Origin: Chryseobacterium sp. FH1
GTDB lineage: Bacteria > Bacteroidota > Bacteroidia > Flavobacteriales > Weeksellaceae
Length of the DNA: 64,000 nt
Assembly: GCF_000735135.1 (NCBI RefSeq)
Contig: NZ_JPLZ01000006.1
Span: 806,001 to 870,000 of the forward strand
Direction of reading: 5' to 3'
Shown piece after piece: positions 24,373 to 32,634 of the stretch. The notes under the pieces are model-generated. The model saw only the letters and a program-made list of their open reading frames with translations, did no database searches and was not told the origin of the DNA. How positions within the stretch are numbered: the first letter of the stretch is position 1; every line of letters starts with the position of its first letter. The position numbers and the translations under genes are program-made.

Positions 24373-24401
24373 CAAATATATAAAAAATCAAATCATTTCA
24401 A
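24373..24401 (-). promoter_or_regulatory. Promoter of the acpP operon
   Basis: On the minus strand, TTG (24399-24401), an 18-base spacer and TATATTTG (24373-24380) make a near-ideal flavobacterial promoter, 33 bases before acpP. Confidence 0.8.
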
Positions 24402-24492
24402 TTTTTTTTTAGTTTTTTAGATGCTTTCTAAATCTATTCTTTTTATAATCAAATCTTTAGATTTTGTCTCGGCGGACTATCTATTTTTTGTT

Positions 24493-24500
24493 TATTTTTG
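24493..24500 (+). promoter_or_regulatory. -7 box of folE
   Basis: TATTTTTG, 21 bases before ATG 24522. The box overlaps an in-frame TTG at 24498, which rules that TTG out as the start. Confidence 0.65.
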
Positions 24501-24521
24501 CTTCTTATTACTAATGATATT

Positions 24522-25187
24522 ATGGAACACATTCCTGACAATGATGATGATCTGTTTACAGGAAAAGATCACACGCCTCTCAGACCAGACGCTTTTGATC
24601 TGAAACCGGAAGAAAAAGTAAAGAAGATTGAAGGCTTATTTAGCGAGATTATGGAAACATTAGGTCTTGATATGACCGATGATTCCCTGAAAGATTCTCC
24701 AAAGCGTGTGGCGAAAATGTACGTGAATGAAATCTTTGGAGGCTTGCTTCCGGAAAATAAACCTGGGATTTCAACCTTCAAAAATCAATATAAGTACCGC
24801 CAAATGCTGGTGGAGAAAGATATTACAGTTTATTCTTTCTGTGAGCATCATTTCTTGCCGATCATCGGGAAGGCGCACGTTGCTTATATTTCAAGTGGTG
24901 AAGTGATCGGTTTGTCTAAAATCAATAGGATCGTGGATTATTACGCCAAACGTCCGCAGGTTCAGGAACGATTGACAATGCAGATTGTTGATGCTTTGAA
25001 AGAAGCTTTGGGAACAAACAATGTCGCGTGTATCATCGATGCAAAACATCTTTGCGTCAATTGTCGTGGGATAAAAGATACCGCAAGTTCTACAATCACA
25101 GCAGAATTGAGTGGGATTTTCAGAACGAATCCAATTACGAGACAGGAGTTTCTGCATTATGTAGGAAGTCACGCGAAATTTGATTAA
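24522..25187 (+). CDS. folE: GTP cyclohydrolase I
   Basis: A 221-residue enzyme that converts GTP to dihydroneopterin triphosphate, the first step of folate and pterin synthesis. The zinc site is visible as FCEHH (YSFCEHHFLPIIGKAHVAYI) and a cysteine in HLCVNCRGIKD. The substrate loop GLSKINRIVDYYAKRPQVQERLT is conserved. I place the start at ATG 24522 (MEHIPDNDDD). The frame can be extended to a TTG at 24498, but that overlaps the -7 box. Length agrees with other type IA enzymes. Confidence 0.96.
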   Translation: MEHIPDNDDDLFTGKDHTPLRPDAFDLKPEEKVKKIEGLFSEIMETLGLDMTDDSLKDSPKRVAKMYVNEIFGGLLPENKPGISTFKNQYKYRQMLVEKDITVYSFCEHHFLPIIGKAHVAYISSGEVIGLSKINRIVDYYAKRPQVQERLTMQIVDALKEALGTNNVACIIDAKHLCVNCRGIKDTASSTITAELSGIFRTNPITRQEFLHYVGSHAKFD

Positions 25188-25304
25188 AATGATAAAATAT
25201 AAAAAACTGACGCATCAAATTTTCATAACAACAATTATTTGTTGTTGATGTTTTGTGTCAATATTTAAATCATTTATCAATTATAATTTATCATTCATAA
25301 AACA

Positions 25305-26774
25305 ATGCAACTAAAAATATACAACTCGCTCACTGGCGAAAAAGAAGTTTTCAAACCCATATTGGAAGGTAACATCGGAATGTACGTTTGTGGACCGACA
25401 GTTTACAGTAATGTGCATTTGGGGAATGTGAGAACTTTTTTGTCCTTCGATTTTATTTATAGAAGCCTTCAGTTTCTGGGTTATAAGGTTCGTTATGTCA
25501 GAAATATTACGGACGCTGGACATTTGACGGATGATGGCGATATCAATAATGACAGATTCATCAAGCAATCCAGATTAGAAAAACTGGAGCCGATGGAAAT
25601 CGTGCAAAAATATACCGTCGATTTTCACGAGGTTTTGAAGAAATTCAACTTGCTTCCGCCAACGATCGAACCGACTGCAACGGGTCACATCATCGAGCAA
25701 TTGGAACTTGCGAAAGATCTGATTGAAAAAGGTTTTGCTTACGAAAGTAACGGTTCCGTTTACTTCGATGTTTTGGAATACAATGCGAGAGGACTCAGTT
25801 ATGGTGAACTTTCCAGAAGAAACATCGAAGAATTATTCGCCAACACAAGGGATTTGGACGGACAATTTGAAAAGAAAAATCCACAAGATTTCGCCCTTTG
25901 GAAAAAAGCTTCGCCGGAACATATTATGAAATGGCCGTCGCCTTGGGGAGAAGGTTTCCCTGGCTGGCATCTTGAATGTACTGCGATGAGCACGAAATAT
26001 CTGGGCGACCAATTCGACATTCACGGAGGTGGAATGGATTTGAAATTTCCACACCACGAATGTGAAATTGCTCAAGGAAAAGCCTGCAACGGCGTAGAAC
26101 CTGTGAAATATTGGATGCATGCTAATATGCTGACAATGAACGGGCAAAGAATGAGCAAATCCACAGGAAATTACATCCTTCCAATGGAATTGATTACCGG
26201 AAACAATGATTTCTTTGAAAAAGCTTTTCATCCAAGTGTATTGAGATTCTGCTTTTTGCAGGCGCACTATAGAAGTGTTTTGGATATTTCCAATGACGCA
26301 ATGTTGGCGAGTGAAAAAGGTTTCAACAGATTGATGGAAGCCGTAAAAATCCTAAATACACAAGTTCCTACAGAAGGTGTAGAAACTTCTTCTTTTGATT
26401 ATAAAAATTGGAAAGAAAAAGTGTTGGAAGCTTTGTCAGACGATTTCAACAGTCCGATTTTGATTTCACATTTGTTCGAGGCAGTGAAGTTTATTTCAGC
26501 TTCGAAGCTTGGAAAAGAAAGCATTTCGACCAATGATTATGAAGATTTGAAACAATTCTTAAATGCGATTGTCTTCGATGTTTTAGGATTGGAAACTATC
26601 GAAGAATCAAATAACGATAAGCTTGACCAAACCTTACAGGTTTTGATCGATTTAAGAAATCAAGCGAGAAAATCCAAAAATTGGGATTTATCTGACCAGA
26701 TCCGCGACCAGCTTCTGGAAAAAGGAATTGAGTTAAAGGATGGAAGAGAGGGAACGACTTATCAATTATTGTAG
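25305..26774 (+). CDS. cysS: Cysteinyl-tRNA synthetase
   Basis: A 489-residue class I synthetase. [17 protein letters not shown] contains the first zinc cysteine and the HIGH-type HLGN motif. Other zinc ligands sit in HLECTAMS and HHECEIAQ. The KMSKS-type loop is [11 protein letters not shown]. The C-terminal helical DALR-type domain ends in [31 protein letters not shown], characteristic of CysS. It lies 117 bases after folE and has its own terminator at 26803-26837. Confidence 0.98.
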   Translation: MQLKIYNSLTGEKEVFKPILEGNIGMYVCGPTVYSNVHLGNVRTFLSFDFIYRSLQFLGYKVRYVRNITDAGHLTDDGDINNDRFIKQSRLEKLEPMEIVQKYTVDFHEVLKKFNLLPPTIEPTATGHIIEQLELAKDLIEKGFAYESNGSVYFDVLEYNARGLSYGELSRRNIEELFANTRDLDGQFEKKNPQDFALWKKASPEHIMKWPSPWGEGFPGWHLECTAMSTKYLGDQFDIHGGGMDLKFPHHECEIAQGKACNGVEPVKYWMHANMLTMNGQRMSKSTGNYILPMELITGNNDFFEKAFHPSVLRFCFLQAHYRSVLDISNDAMLASEKGFNRLMEAVKILNTQVPTEGVETSSFDYKNWKEKVLEALSDDFNSPILISHLFEAVKFISASKLGKESISTNDYEDLKQFLNAIVFDVLGLETIEESNNDKLDQTLQVLIDLRNQARKSKNWDLSDQIRDQLLEKGIELKDGREGTTYQLL

Positions 26775-26802
26775 ATTCAAGACTTAAATCTTAAATATTA
26801 AG

Positions 26803-26837
26803 AAATACGGTTAATGAAAGTTAAACCGTATTTTTTT
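26803..26837 (+). terminator. Terminator of cysS
   Basis: AAATACGGTT and AACCGTATTT form a 10-bp stem followed by T residues. The T-tract ends 15 bases before the next -7 box. Confidence 0.85.
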
Positions 26838-26852
26838 GTTTCAATAAAAAAC

Positions 26853-26860
26853 TATTTTTG
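26853..26860 (+). promoter_or_regulatory. -7 box upstream of the TTG-start paralog
   Basis: TATTTTTG ends 17 bases before the TTG start at 26878. This is the same box and nearly the same distance as for the paralog at 17257. Confidence 0.65.
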
Positions 26861-26877
26861 ACGAAAATTAAGACCAT

Positions 26878-27609
26878 TTGAAGAAATTTCTATTCCTTTA
26901 TTTTCTTTTGATTTCTATATCAATCTATTCTCAAACGCTTTCTGGTATTGTGATGACGGAGGAATCTGCGCGCATTCCAAAGACTTTGGTCGTCAATATG
27001 CGTTCGGATCAAAAGGTTTTGAGCAATGAGCTCGGGGAGTTTTCCATCCCTGCAAAAACTGGCGACGAAATCCGATTCGTAAAAGAAAACTACGAACGTG
27101 AGAAATGGATTGTCAGCGATAATCTTACCATCACAATTCGATTGTCCAAAATTCCGATGGAAATTGAAGAAGTCACGATTGAGAATAAAAGAGTGGCAGA
27201 AGCAAAGAAAGAAGAACTGAGACAATCCATTGGTTTGCCAAAGGGACCAGAGAAACCAAGGGAAAAACCGGCAGATGCAGTGGACGATATTGTGAGACCT
27301 TTGATAAGAATTCCTCCAATGGTCAATATTCAGGCGATTTATGATGTCATGAGTGGAAAGTCCAGACGAATGAAACGGCTTTATAAATATGAAGATCTAC
27401 AGGAAGGTTTGGCTTGGATCAACAATAATGTGGATTTGGAATATTTTGCAGAAGCGGGAATTACGCCTGACAAGTTTAATGATTTCCTAATGTTTTCCCT
27501 ACGAGACGAGAAGGTTTTGATGTATATGAAAGCCAAGAACATCGGTGGAATTACGATTTCTCTTGATAATAATATTAAGGACTATCTGGAAAGAATTGCA
27601 GGAAAATGA
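26878..27609 (+). CDS. Secreted CarboxypepD_reg-like protein with TTG start, paralog of 17257-17970
   Basis: A 243-residue protein. The signal peptide is residues 1-19 (LLISISIYSQ), followed by a regulatory-like beta domain (LSGIVMTEESARIPKTLVVN...NELGEF...GDEIRFVKENYE). A charged, proline-containing linker follows, then a C-terminal helical part (EGLAWINNNVDLEYFAEAGITPDKFNDFLMFSL) that aligns with the paralog. The only start that keeps the signal peptide is TTG 26878: an in-frame TAA lies at 26869-26871, and the first ATG comes after the signal sequence. Function unknown. The two paralogs are about 9 kb apart with different neighbours. Confidence 0.85.
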   Translation: MKKFLFLYFLLISISIYSQTLSGIVMTEESARIPKTLVVNMRSDQKVLSNELGEFSIPAKTGDEIRFVKENYEREKWIVSDNLTITIRLSKIPMEIEEVTIENKRVAEAKKEELRQSIGLPKGPEKPREKPADAVDDIVRPLIRIPPMVNIQAIYDVMSGKSRRMKRLYKYEDLQEGLAWINNNVDLEYFAEAGITPDKFNDFLMFSLRDEKVLMYMKAKNIGGITISLDNNIKDYLERIAGK

Positions 27610-27680
27610 TTTTTTTGATGGAATAATAGTTATAATTCAATAAATCATTAAATTGCGTCCATATTAATAGACCTTAATAA

Positions 27681-30332
27681 ATGAAACTATACTTTAATGT
27701 TAACTTCGGAACAAAAGTTGGCCAACGGCTCGTTTTGCGCCTATACGACGAGAAAAACGACCACCGGGACTACGACTTGAACTATTCCGAAAATAACAAC
27801 TGGACAGCAGAAATTGATTATTTCTCAAAATCAATTCAGTACAAATATCTTTTGTTGAATGAAGAAAATGTGGTTTTGGACGAGGAAATCCCAACTCACA
27901 AATTAGATTTGCCAAACAGTTTCAAAGAATTTGTGATCTTTGACCAATGGAATCTTAAAAATTTCCCAGAAAATTATTTGACCAACAAAATTCTTCACAA
28001 CCGTTTGCAAGGTTTCAAACCTGAGAAACTATCGGTTGTCAAAAAACAAACCCATCTTTTCCGTATAGAAGCGCCACTTTACCATCCGAACTGGACATTG
28101 GTGTTGATCGGAAATGTTGATGCCTTGGGGAATTGGAACGCTGAAAAATCGGTAGAGCTAAAGCAAACAGATTATGGGATTTGGGAAGTTGGCGTTGAAA
28201 TCCCGACGCACCAAACTGTTCTCTACAAATACGCGATCAAAGACAAAAATACGGGACAATTAATTTACATAGAACCAGGCGAGAACCGATGGGTTTTCGG
28301 AAATCCGACCAAGGATATTTTGTACGTGAAAGCGGATCATTATTTTAAATTTGATAATGAAACCCTTTGGCATTCTGCAGGTGTTGCAGTTCCTGTCTTC
28401 GCTTTGAGAACAGAAGATGGTTTCGGAGTTGGCGAATTTTCTGATATCAAAAAATTAGGCGATTGGGCCAATGACGCAAAGCTTTCTGTGATTCAGATTT
28501 TGCCGATCAATGATACGACGGCGAATTACACTTGGACCGATTCTTATCCGTACGCGGCGATCTCGGTTTACGCACTTCACCCGCAATATCTTTCGGTTGA
28601 GAAGTTGGAATATGCTTTACCGAAAAAGTTAGTAAAAGAATATCAAGATAAAAAAGCTGAATTAAATGCTTTGAGTTTAATCGATTACGAGCAAATGATT
28701 TCCGGAAAATGGAAGTTTACAAAAGCTGTTTTCGAGGAAAATCAAGAAGCGATTTTGAAGGATAAAAACTTCAAGAAATTCATTAAGGATAACGAAGAAT
28801 GGCTGATGCCTTATTCCGCATTTTGTGTTTTGAGAGACAAATACAAAACACCAAATTTCAACGACTGGAAAACCCATAAGAAATTTGTTGCCGGAAAAGT
28901 AGCGACGCTTTATGCGCCTAAACATAAGGACTATGCAACCATTATGCTTCACGCTTGGGTTCAATATCAGTTGCATTTGCAATTGCAGGATGCGGTGTTA
29001 TATTTGCATCAACTAGGACTTTCGGTGAAGGGCGATCTTCCAATTGGGATTTACAGATATTCCGTAGAAGCTTGGACGGAACCAGAACTTTTCGGAATGG
29101 ATTTCCAAGCTGGAGCACCACCAGACCAGTTCTCCGATCTGGGTCAAAACTGGGAATTTCCGACCTATAATTGGGAAGTGATGAAAGCCGACGATTACCA
29201 ATGGTGGAAAAAACGTTTCAAAGTCTTGGAGCAATATTTTGATGCGATGAGAATCGACCATATTCTTGGATTCTTTAGAATTTGGAGAATGCCGATCTCT
29301 GCGACACAAGGTTTGTTGGGCTATTTTTATCCGGCTGTTCCTGTGACAGAGAAAGAGTTTTCTGACAGACAGATTCCTTTCAACTATGATCGTTACATCA
29401 AACCATTTGTGAACGAACCGATTCTTTGGGAAACGTTTGGCGAATCGAAAGAGAAAATTCAAAATCATTTCTTTGATCATCAGAATGGAAATTTCACCTT
29501 CAAACCGGAATTTGATACGCAAAGAAAATTAACCGATTACTTCAAAAAAGAATCGTGGGATTGGGCAGAAGAAAAATTGATCTCTTTGGCCGGAAATGTT
29601 TTGTTCTTGACCGAAGAAACTGAGAACGGAATTGTTTATCATCCAAGATTCAATATCGCTAAAACGACATCCTACAAATATCTGCCAGATTGGGAAAAGG
29701 CGAAGTTGAGTGATGTTTACAACGATTATTTCTTCAAACGTCAGGACGGACTTTGGTACCAGAAAGCGATGGAGAAATTACCAGCTTTACTCAATTCGAC
29801 TACGATGTTGATCTGTGGTGAAGATCTTGGTTTGGTTCCAGATTCTGTACCTGTAGTGATGGATAAGTTGGCAATCACCGCTTTGAAAGTTCAAAGAATG
29901 CCTTCCGACAATATTCCGTTCTACGACCCGAAAAATGCAAGTTATTTGAACGTAGTAACAGCTTCTTCCCACGACAGCTCTACCTTGAGACAATGGTGGC
30001 ACGAGGACAGAAATCTGACTCAGAAATATTTCAACCAACAATTGGGACAATATGGAACTGCGCCTTGGGATTTGACGCCGGACTTGTCAGAGATGATAAT
30101 GAAACAACATCTTTTCACAGAAGCGATGTTGGCGATTTTCCCAATTCAGGAATTTTTGGCGACAGATGATAACTTGATGAATCCCAATATGGACGAAGAA
30201 AGGATCAACAATCCTGCGGTTTTCCCACATTACTGGCGTTACAGAATGCATTTGAAATTGGAAGATTTGAAAGAGCAAACAGACTTCAATCAGAAAATTG
30301 CTGGCTGGATAGAAGCAAGCGGACGAGATTAA
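27681..30332 (+). CDS. malQ: 4-alpha-glucanotransferase with two N-terminal CBM20 domains
   Basis: An 883-residue GH77 enzyme that transfers alpha-1,4-glucan segments between maltodextrins. Residues about 1-95 and 125-235 are CBM20 starch-binding domains (the second has LVLIGNVDALGNWNAEKSVEL...YKYAIKD). The catalytic domain has the nucleophile in MRIDHILGFFRIW (near 525), the acid/base in CGEDLGLVP (near 714) and the third carboxylate in SSHDSSTLRQWW (near 763). The N-terminal CBM20 pair gives the DPE2-like architecture seen in plants and Bacteroidota. There is no signal peptide, so it acts in the cytoplasm. It is not in a glycogen operon here. Confidence 0.96.
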   Translation: MKLYFNVNFGTKVGQRLVLRLYDEKNDHRDYDLNYSENNNWTAEIDYFSKSIQYKYLLLNEENVVLDEEIPTHKLDLPNSFKEFVIFDQWNLKNFPENYLTNKILHNRLQGFKPEKLSVVKKQTHLFRIEAPLYHPNWTLVLIGNVDALGNWNAEKSVELKQTDYGIWEVGVEIPTHQTVLYKYAIKDKNTGQLIYIEPGENRWVFGNPTKDILYVKADHYFKFDNETLWHSAGVAVPVFALRTEDGFGVGEFSDIKKLGDWANDAKLSVIQILPINDTTANYTWTDSYPYAAISVYALHPQYLSVEKLEYALPKKLVKEYQDKKAELNALSLIDYEQMISGKWKFTKAVFEENQEAILKDKNFKKFIKDNEEWLMPYSAFCVLRDKYKTPNFNDWKTHKKFVAGKVATLYAPKHKDYATIMLHAWVQYQLHLQLQDAVLYLHQLGLSVKGDLPIGIYRYSVEAWTEPELFGMDFQAGAPPDQFSDLGQNWEFPTYNWEVMKADDYQWWKKRFKVLEQYFDAMRIDHILGFFRIWRMPISATQGLLGYFYPAVPVTEKEFSDRQIPFNYDRYIKPFVNEPILWETFGESKEKIQNHFFDHQNGNFTFKPEFDTQRKLTDYFKKESWDWAEEKLISLAGNVLFLTEETENGIVYHPRFNIAKTTSYKYLPDWEKAKLSDVYNDYFFKRQDGLWYQKAMEKLPALLNSTTMLICGEDLGLVPDSVPVVMDKLAITALKVQRMPSDNIPFYDPKNASYLNVVTASSHDSSTLRQWWHEDRNLTQKYFNQQLGQYGTAPWDLTPDLSEMIMKQHLFTEAMLAIFPIQEFLATDDNLMNPNMDEERINNPAVFPHYWRYRMHLKLEDLKEQTDFNQKIAGWIEASGRD

Positions 30333-30400
30333 GATAGCTCCAGGCAATTGGCTTTTTGCAAATTGCTTTAAAAATTTCACTTTGTCAAAGTTTACATACA

Positions 30401-30438
30401 AAACCCCTTCAGAGTTTCAAACTCTGAAGGGGTTTTCT
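30401..30438 (+). terminator. Terminator of malQ
   Basis: AAACCCCTTCAGAGTTT and its reverse complement form a long GC-rich hairpin followed by TTTTC. It can act in both directions. Confidence 0.82.
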
Positions 30439-30609
30439 TTCCCCATTGAAAAATAATATCATTGATTATCAATCATTAATCTCAAATTCATCATCGTTTT
30501 TAGAAATATTAATTCGTCAGACTTTAACTTTTATTCTTATCCAATATCAAAAAGGTAGAAAGTTTCATTAGAGAAAATGGATTTTCTTAATTAAATAAAA
30601 TTTAAAGAA

Positions 30610-31542
30610 ATGAAAAAGATATTTTTTACCCTAGCTATAATTTTTGGAGGATTGATCTCTGCTCAAGATTATTATGATACTTATCCAAACGAATATAACG
30701 GATACGAGTATTATGATAACTCTTATGATTATCCTGAGGATTATTATTACAATTTTCCAACGGACTATTATCCAGACCAATATTACCAAGGTTATTATAA
30801 TGACTACAGAAAGGCAGTTTACAATGTCAATTGGAACCAGTTTTTTATACAACATCGTTTGAGTCCGTTTCAGATAGAGCAAATTATGATGTTGAATAAC
30901 AGATTTGCTTCTTACAACGCTTGGAACTCTTACTACAGATGGAATCCGGATAGATGGTACTACGACAGATTCTATGCACTGCAAAATATTCTGGGACCAA
31001 GGATTTTCGTAGTTTATCAAAATGTTTACTTCCGAGGCGCGAGTCCATTTGTGTTCTACAGAAACAGAAACGTGAATTTCTATGCGAGAAGATATCCCGT
31101 TCGACCAATTTACAGAAATGTGAATATCAATATCTACAAAGTGAACCGTGGGAATTTCAAGGAAGGCTTCAGAAATGATGGAAGAAATCAAAATATGATC
31201 ACGCCGAATAGAAATGATGGAATTCGCACGCAACCAATCAGAAGTGGAGCGAATGGAAATAACATCGGCGGAATCAGAAATTCACAAAATGGAGGCGGTC
31301 GAATTGATAATAATTCAGGAATCAGAAACCAAGGCGGTGTGAGAAACGGCAATGAAAACATCAGAAAGCAATCTGCTCCAGCGATTAAAAATGAAGGAAC
31401 GAGAGGCCAGAATAATGGCATCCGACAAAATCAAAATTCTATCAGAAAATCTGAGGTGAAAGGCAATGGCGGACAGAGAAGTGCGTCTCCAAAATCTGAC
31501 AATAGCAACAGAAGTTCGGGAATGAGATTGACTTCAAGATAA
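30610..31542 (+). CDS. Secreted protein, acidic Tyr/Asp-rich N-terminus and basic Gly/Asn/Arg-rich C-terminus
   Basis: A 310-residue protein that I cannot assign to a function. The signal peptide is residues 1-18 (GGLISAQ). Residues about 19-70 are almost entirely Y, D, N, P and E. Residues about 70-175 look folded, with many aromatics and arginines (FQIEQIMMLNNRF, YYRWNPDRWYYDRFYALQNILGP). Residues about 185-310 are low-complexity R/N/G/Q/S repeats built on GIR(N/Q) units. Charge therefore changes from strongly negative to strongly positive along the chain. This suggests an envelope or matrix protein with disordered arms. No T9SS domain is seen. Confidence 0.8.
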   Translation: MKKIFFTLAIIFGGLISAQDYYDTYPNEYNGYEYYDNSYDYPEDYYYNFPTDYYPDQYYQGYYNDYRKAVYNVNWNQFFIQHRLSPFQIEQIMMLNNRFASYNAWNSYYRWNPDRWYYDRFYALQNILGPRIFVVYQNVYFRGASPFVFYRNRNVNFYARRYPVRPIYRNVNINIYKVNRGNFKEGFRNDGRNQNMITPNRNDGIRTQPIRSGANGNNIGGIRNSQNGGGRIDNNSGIRNQGGVRNGNENIRKQSAPAIKNEGTRGQNNGIRQNQNSIRKSEVKGNGGQRSASPKSDNSNRSSGMRLTSR

Positions 31543-31649
31543 GTTGGTTGAGAATTTAACAAAATTTTATAATTTATTAGATTAACCTTATTATTTTTTA
31601 GACATCAAACAAATAAGTAAAATATATTAATATTAAAAATCAATTTAAA

Positions 31650-32030
31650 ATGAAAAAAATAATTTTAAGCGCCGCATTTCTTGGACTAGGAGTTTTCGGA
31701 TTTGCACAGCAATCAAAATCTATAAGCGGAGATCACACTCAGAAGAAAGCTGAGCATCTTCAAAAAATGAAACAAGAATTGAATCTCACCGATGCGCAAG
31801 TTCTACAATTGAAAACGCTGCACGAGAAAAAAGCAGTAGAAAGAAAAGCAGATTTTGAAGCTAAAAAAGGTGACAGAATACAGAAGATGAAAGAGAATGA
31901 AGCGGAAATGCAGAAAATCCTGACGCCAGATCAATTCAAAAAATATCAGGAAATAAAAGCAAAAAAAATGGCAGATAGAAAGGCCAATTTTAAAGATAGA
32001 AAGAAGGTTGATGCAACGGTAGTTAAGTAA
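31650..32030 (+). CDS. Small secreted LTxxQ (Spy/CpxP-like) protein
   Basis: A 126-residue protein with a signal peptide (residues 1-19, FGFAQQ) followed by an all-helical, lysine- and glutamate-rich chain. Two LTxxQ-type motifs are visible: LTDAQVLQL (about 47-55) and LTPDQFKKY (about 91-99), as in Spy/CpxP periplasmic chaperones. The function is probably periplasmic stress or chaperoning, by analogy only. Its terminator at 32059-32085 is immediately followed by the ferritin promoter. Confidence 0.8.
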   Translation: MKKIILSAAFLGLGVFGFAQQSKSISGDHTQKKAEHLQKMKQELNLTDAQVLQLKTLHEKKAVERKADFEAKKGDRIQKMKENEAEMQKILTPDQFKKYQEIKAKKMADRKANFKDRKKVDATVVK

Positions 32031-32058
32031 TATGTTATTTTGTGGTTAGTTTTAGTAA

Positions 32059-32085
32059 GAGTCGTTAATTTTAACGGCTCTTTTT
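32059..32085 (+). terminator. Terminator of the LTxxQ gene
   Basis: GAGTCGTTAA-TT-TTAACGGCTC (one G-T pair) followed by TTTTT. The ferritin -7 box begins 3 bases later. Confidence 0.82.
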
Positions 32086-32087
32086 GC

Positions 32088-32095
32088 TATATTTG
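32088..32095 (+). promoter_or_regulatory. -7 box of ferritin
   Basis: TATATTTG, 16 bases before ATG 32112. The -33 region would fall inside the upstream terminator hairpin. Confidence 0.65.
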
Positions 32096-32111
32096 GGAAA
32101 AATTAACAATA

Positions 32112-32618
32112 ATGGTAAGCGAAACAATAATAAACCTGGTAAACGAGCAAATCACAAAAGAACAATATGCGGCACAGCTTTATCTATCGATGAGTGCGTG
32201 GTTCTATGCTCAAGATCTTGAGGGAATTGGAAACTACTTCAGAGTACAATCCAAAGAAGAATTGATGCACGCAGACAAGATGTTTGACTACGTGAACGAC
32301 ATCGGAGGAAAAGTAATCCTTAATGAAATCCCAAAACCACCGAATGAATTCAACAACGCGCAGGAGATTTTTGAAAAAGCTTTGGATCATGAGAGATTGG
32401 TGACAAAAAGTATTTTCAATATCGTAAAAGCGGCAAATGACGAAAGCGATTTTGCTACCACAAGTTTCTTGCAATGGTTCATCAATGAGCAAGTGGAAGA
32501 GGAAGCTAGCGCATCACTTTTGGTAACGAAAATCAAAATGGTGAAAGACAATCCTTCGGCGTTGTATCTATTTGATCAAGAGTTGGCACAAAGAGTTTTT
32601 GTTCCGGCAGCGAATTAA
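32112..32618 (+). CDS. ftnA: Ferritin (iron storage)
   Basis: A 168-residue non-heme ferritin forming the cytoplasmic iron-storage cage. Ferroxidase residues are visible in the first helix (NEQITKEQYAAQLYLSM), in the second (SKEELMHADKMFDYVNDIGG, an ExxH pair) and in the later helices (DEFATTSFLQWFINEQVEEEA-like, here ESDFATTSFLQWF). I place the start at ATG 32112 (MVSETIIN). The frame can be opened upstream to 32040, but that extension covers a terminator and a promoter box. Length matches bacterial ferritin. Confidence 0.96.
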   Translation: MVSETIINLVNEQITKEQYAAQLYLSMSAWFYAQDLEGIGNYFRVQSKEELMHADKMFDYVNDIGGKVILNEIPKPPNEFNNAQEIFEKALDHERLVTKSIFNIVKAANDESDFATTSFLQWFINEQVEEEASASLLVTKIKMVKDNPSALYLFDQELAQRVFVPAAN

Positions 32619-32634
32619 TTTCCTTCAAAAACTA

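Noticed and set aside
25188-25304. Possible riboswitch or T-box leader before cysS
   Set aside because: The region is AT-rich with a weak inverted pair and a TTTATCATTCATAA word. I see no T-box sequence or terminator/antiterminator pair.
30631-31233. Isoleucine/valine-rich open frame opposite the Tyr/Asp-rich gene
   Set aside because: It is the complement of TAT/GAT-rich codons, and the signal peptide and clean start support the plus-strand gene.
32040-32111. N-terminal extension of ferritin by 24 residues
   Set aside because: It spans a terminator hairpin and the ferritin -7 box.
32572-32634. Extension of the first DUF3857 protein into ferritin
   Set aside because: It would bury a clear signal peptide and overlap the ferritin coding end.
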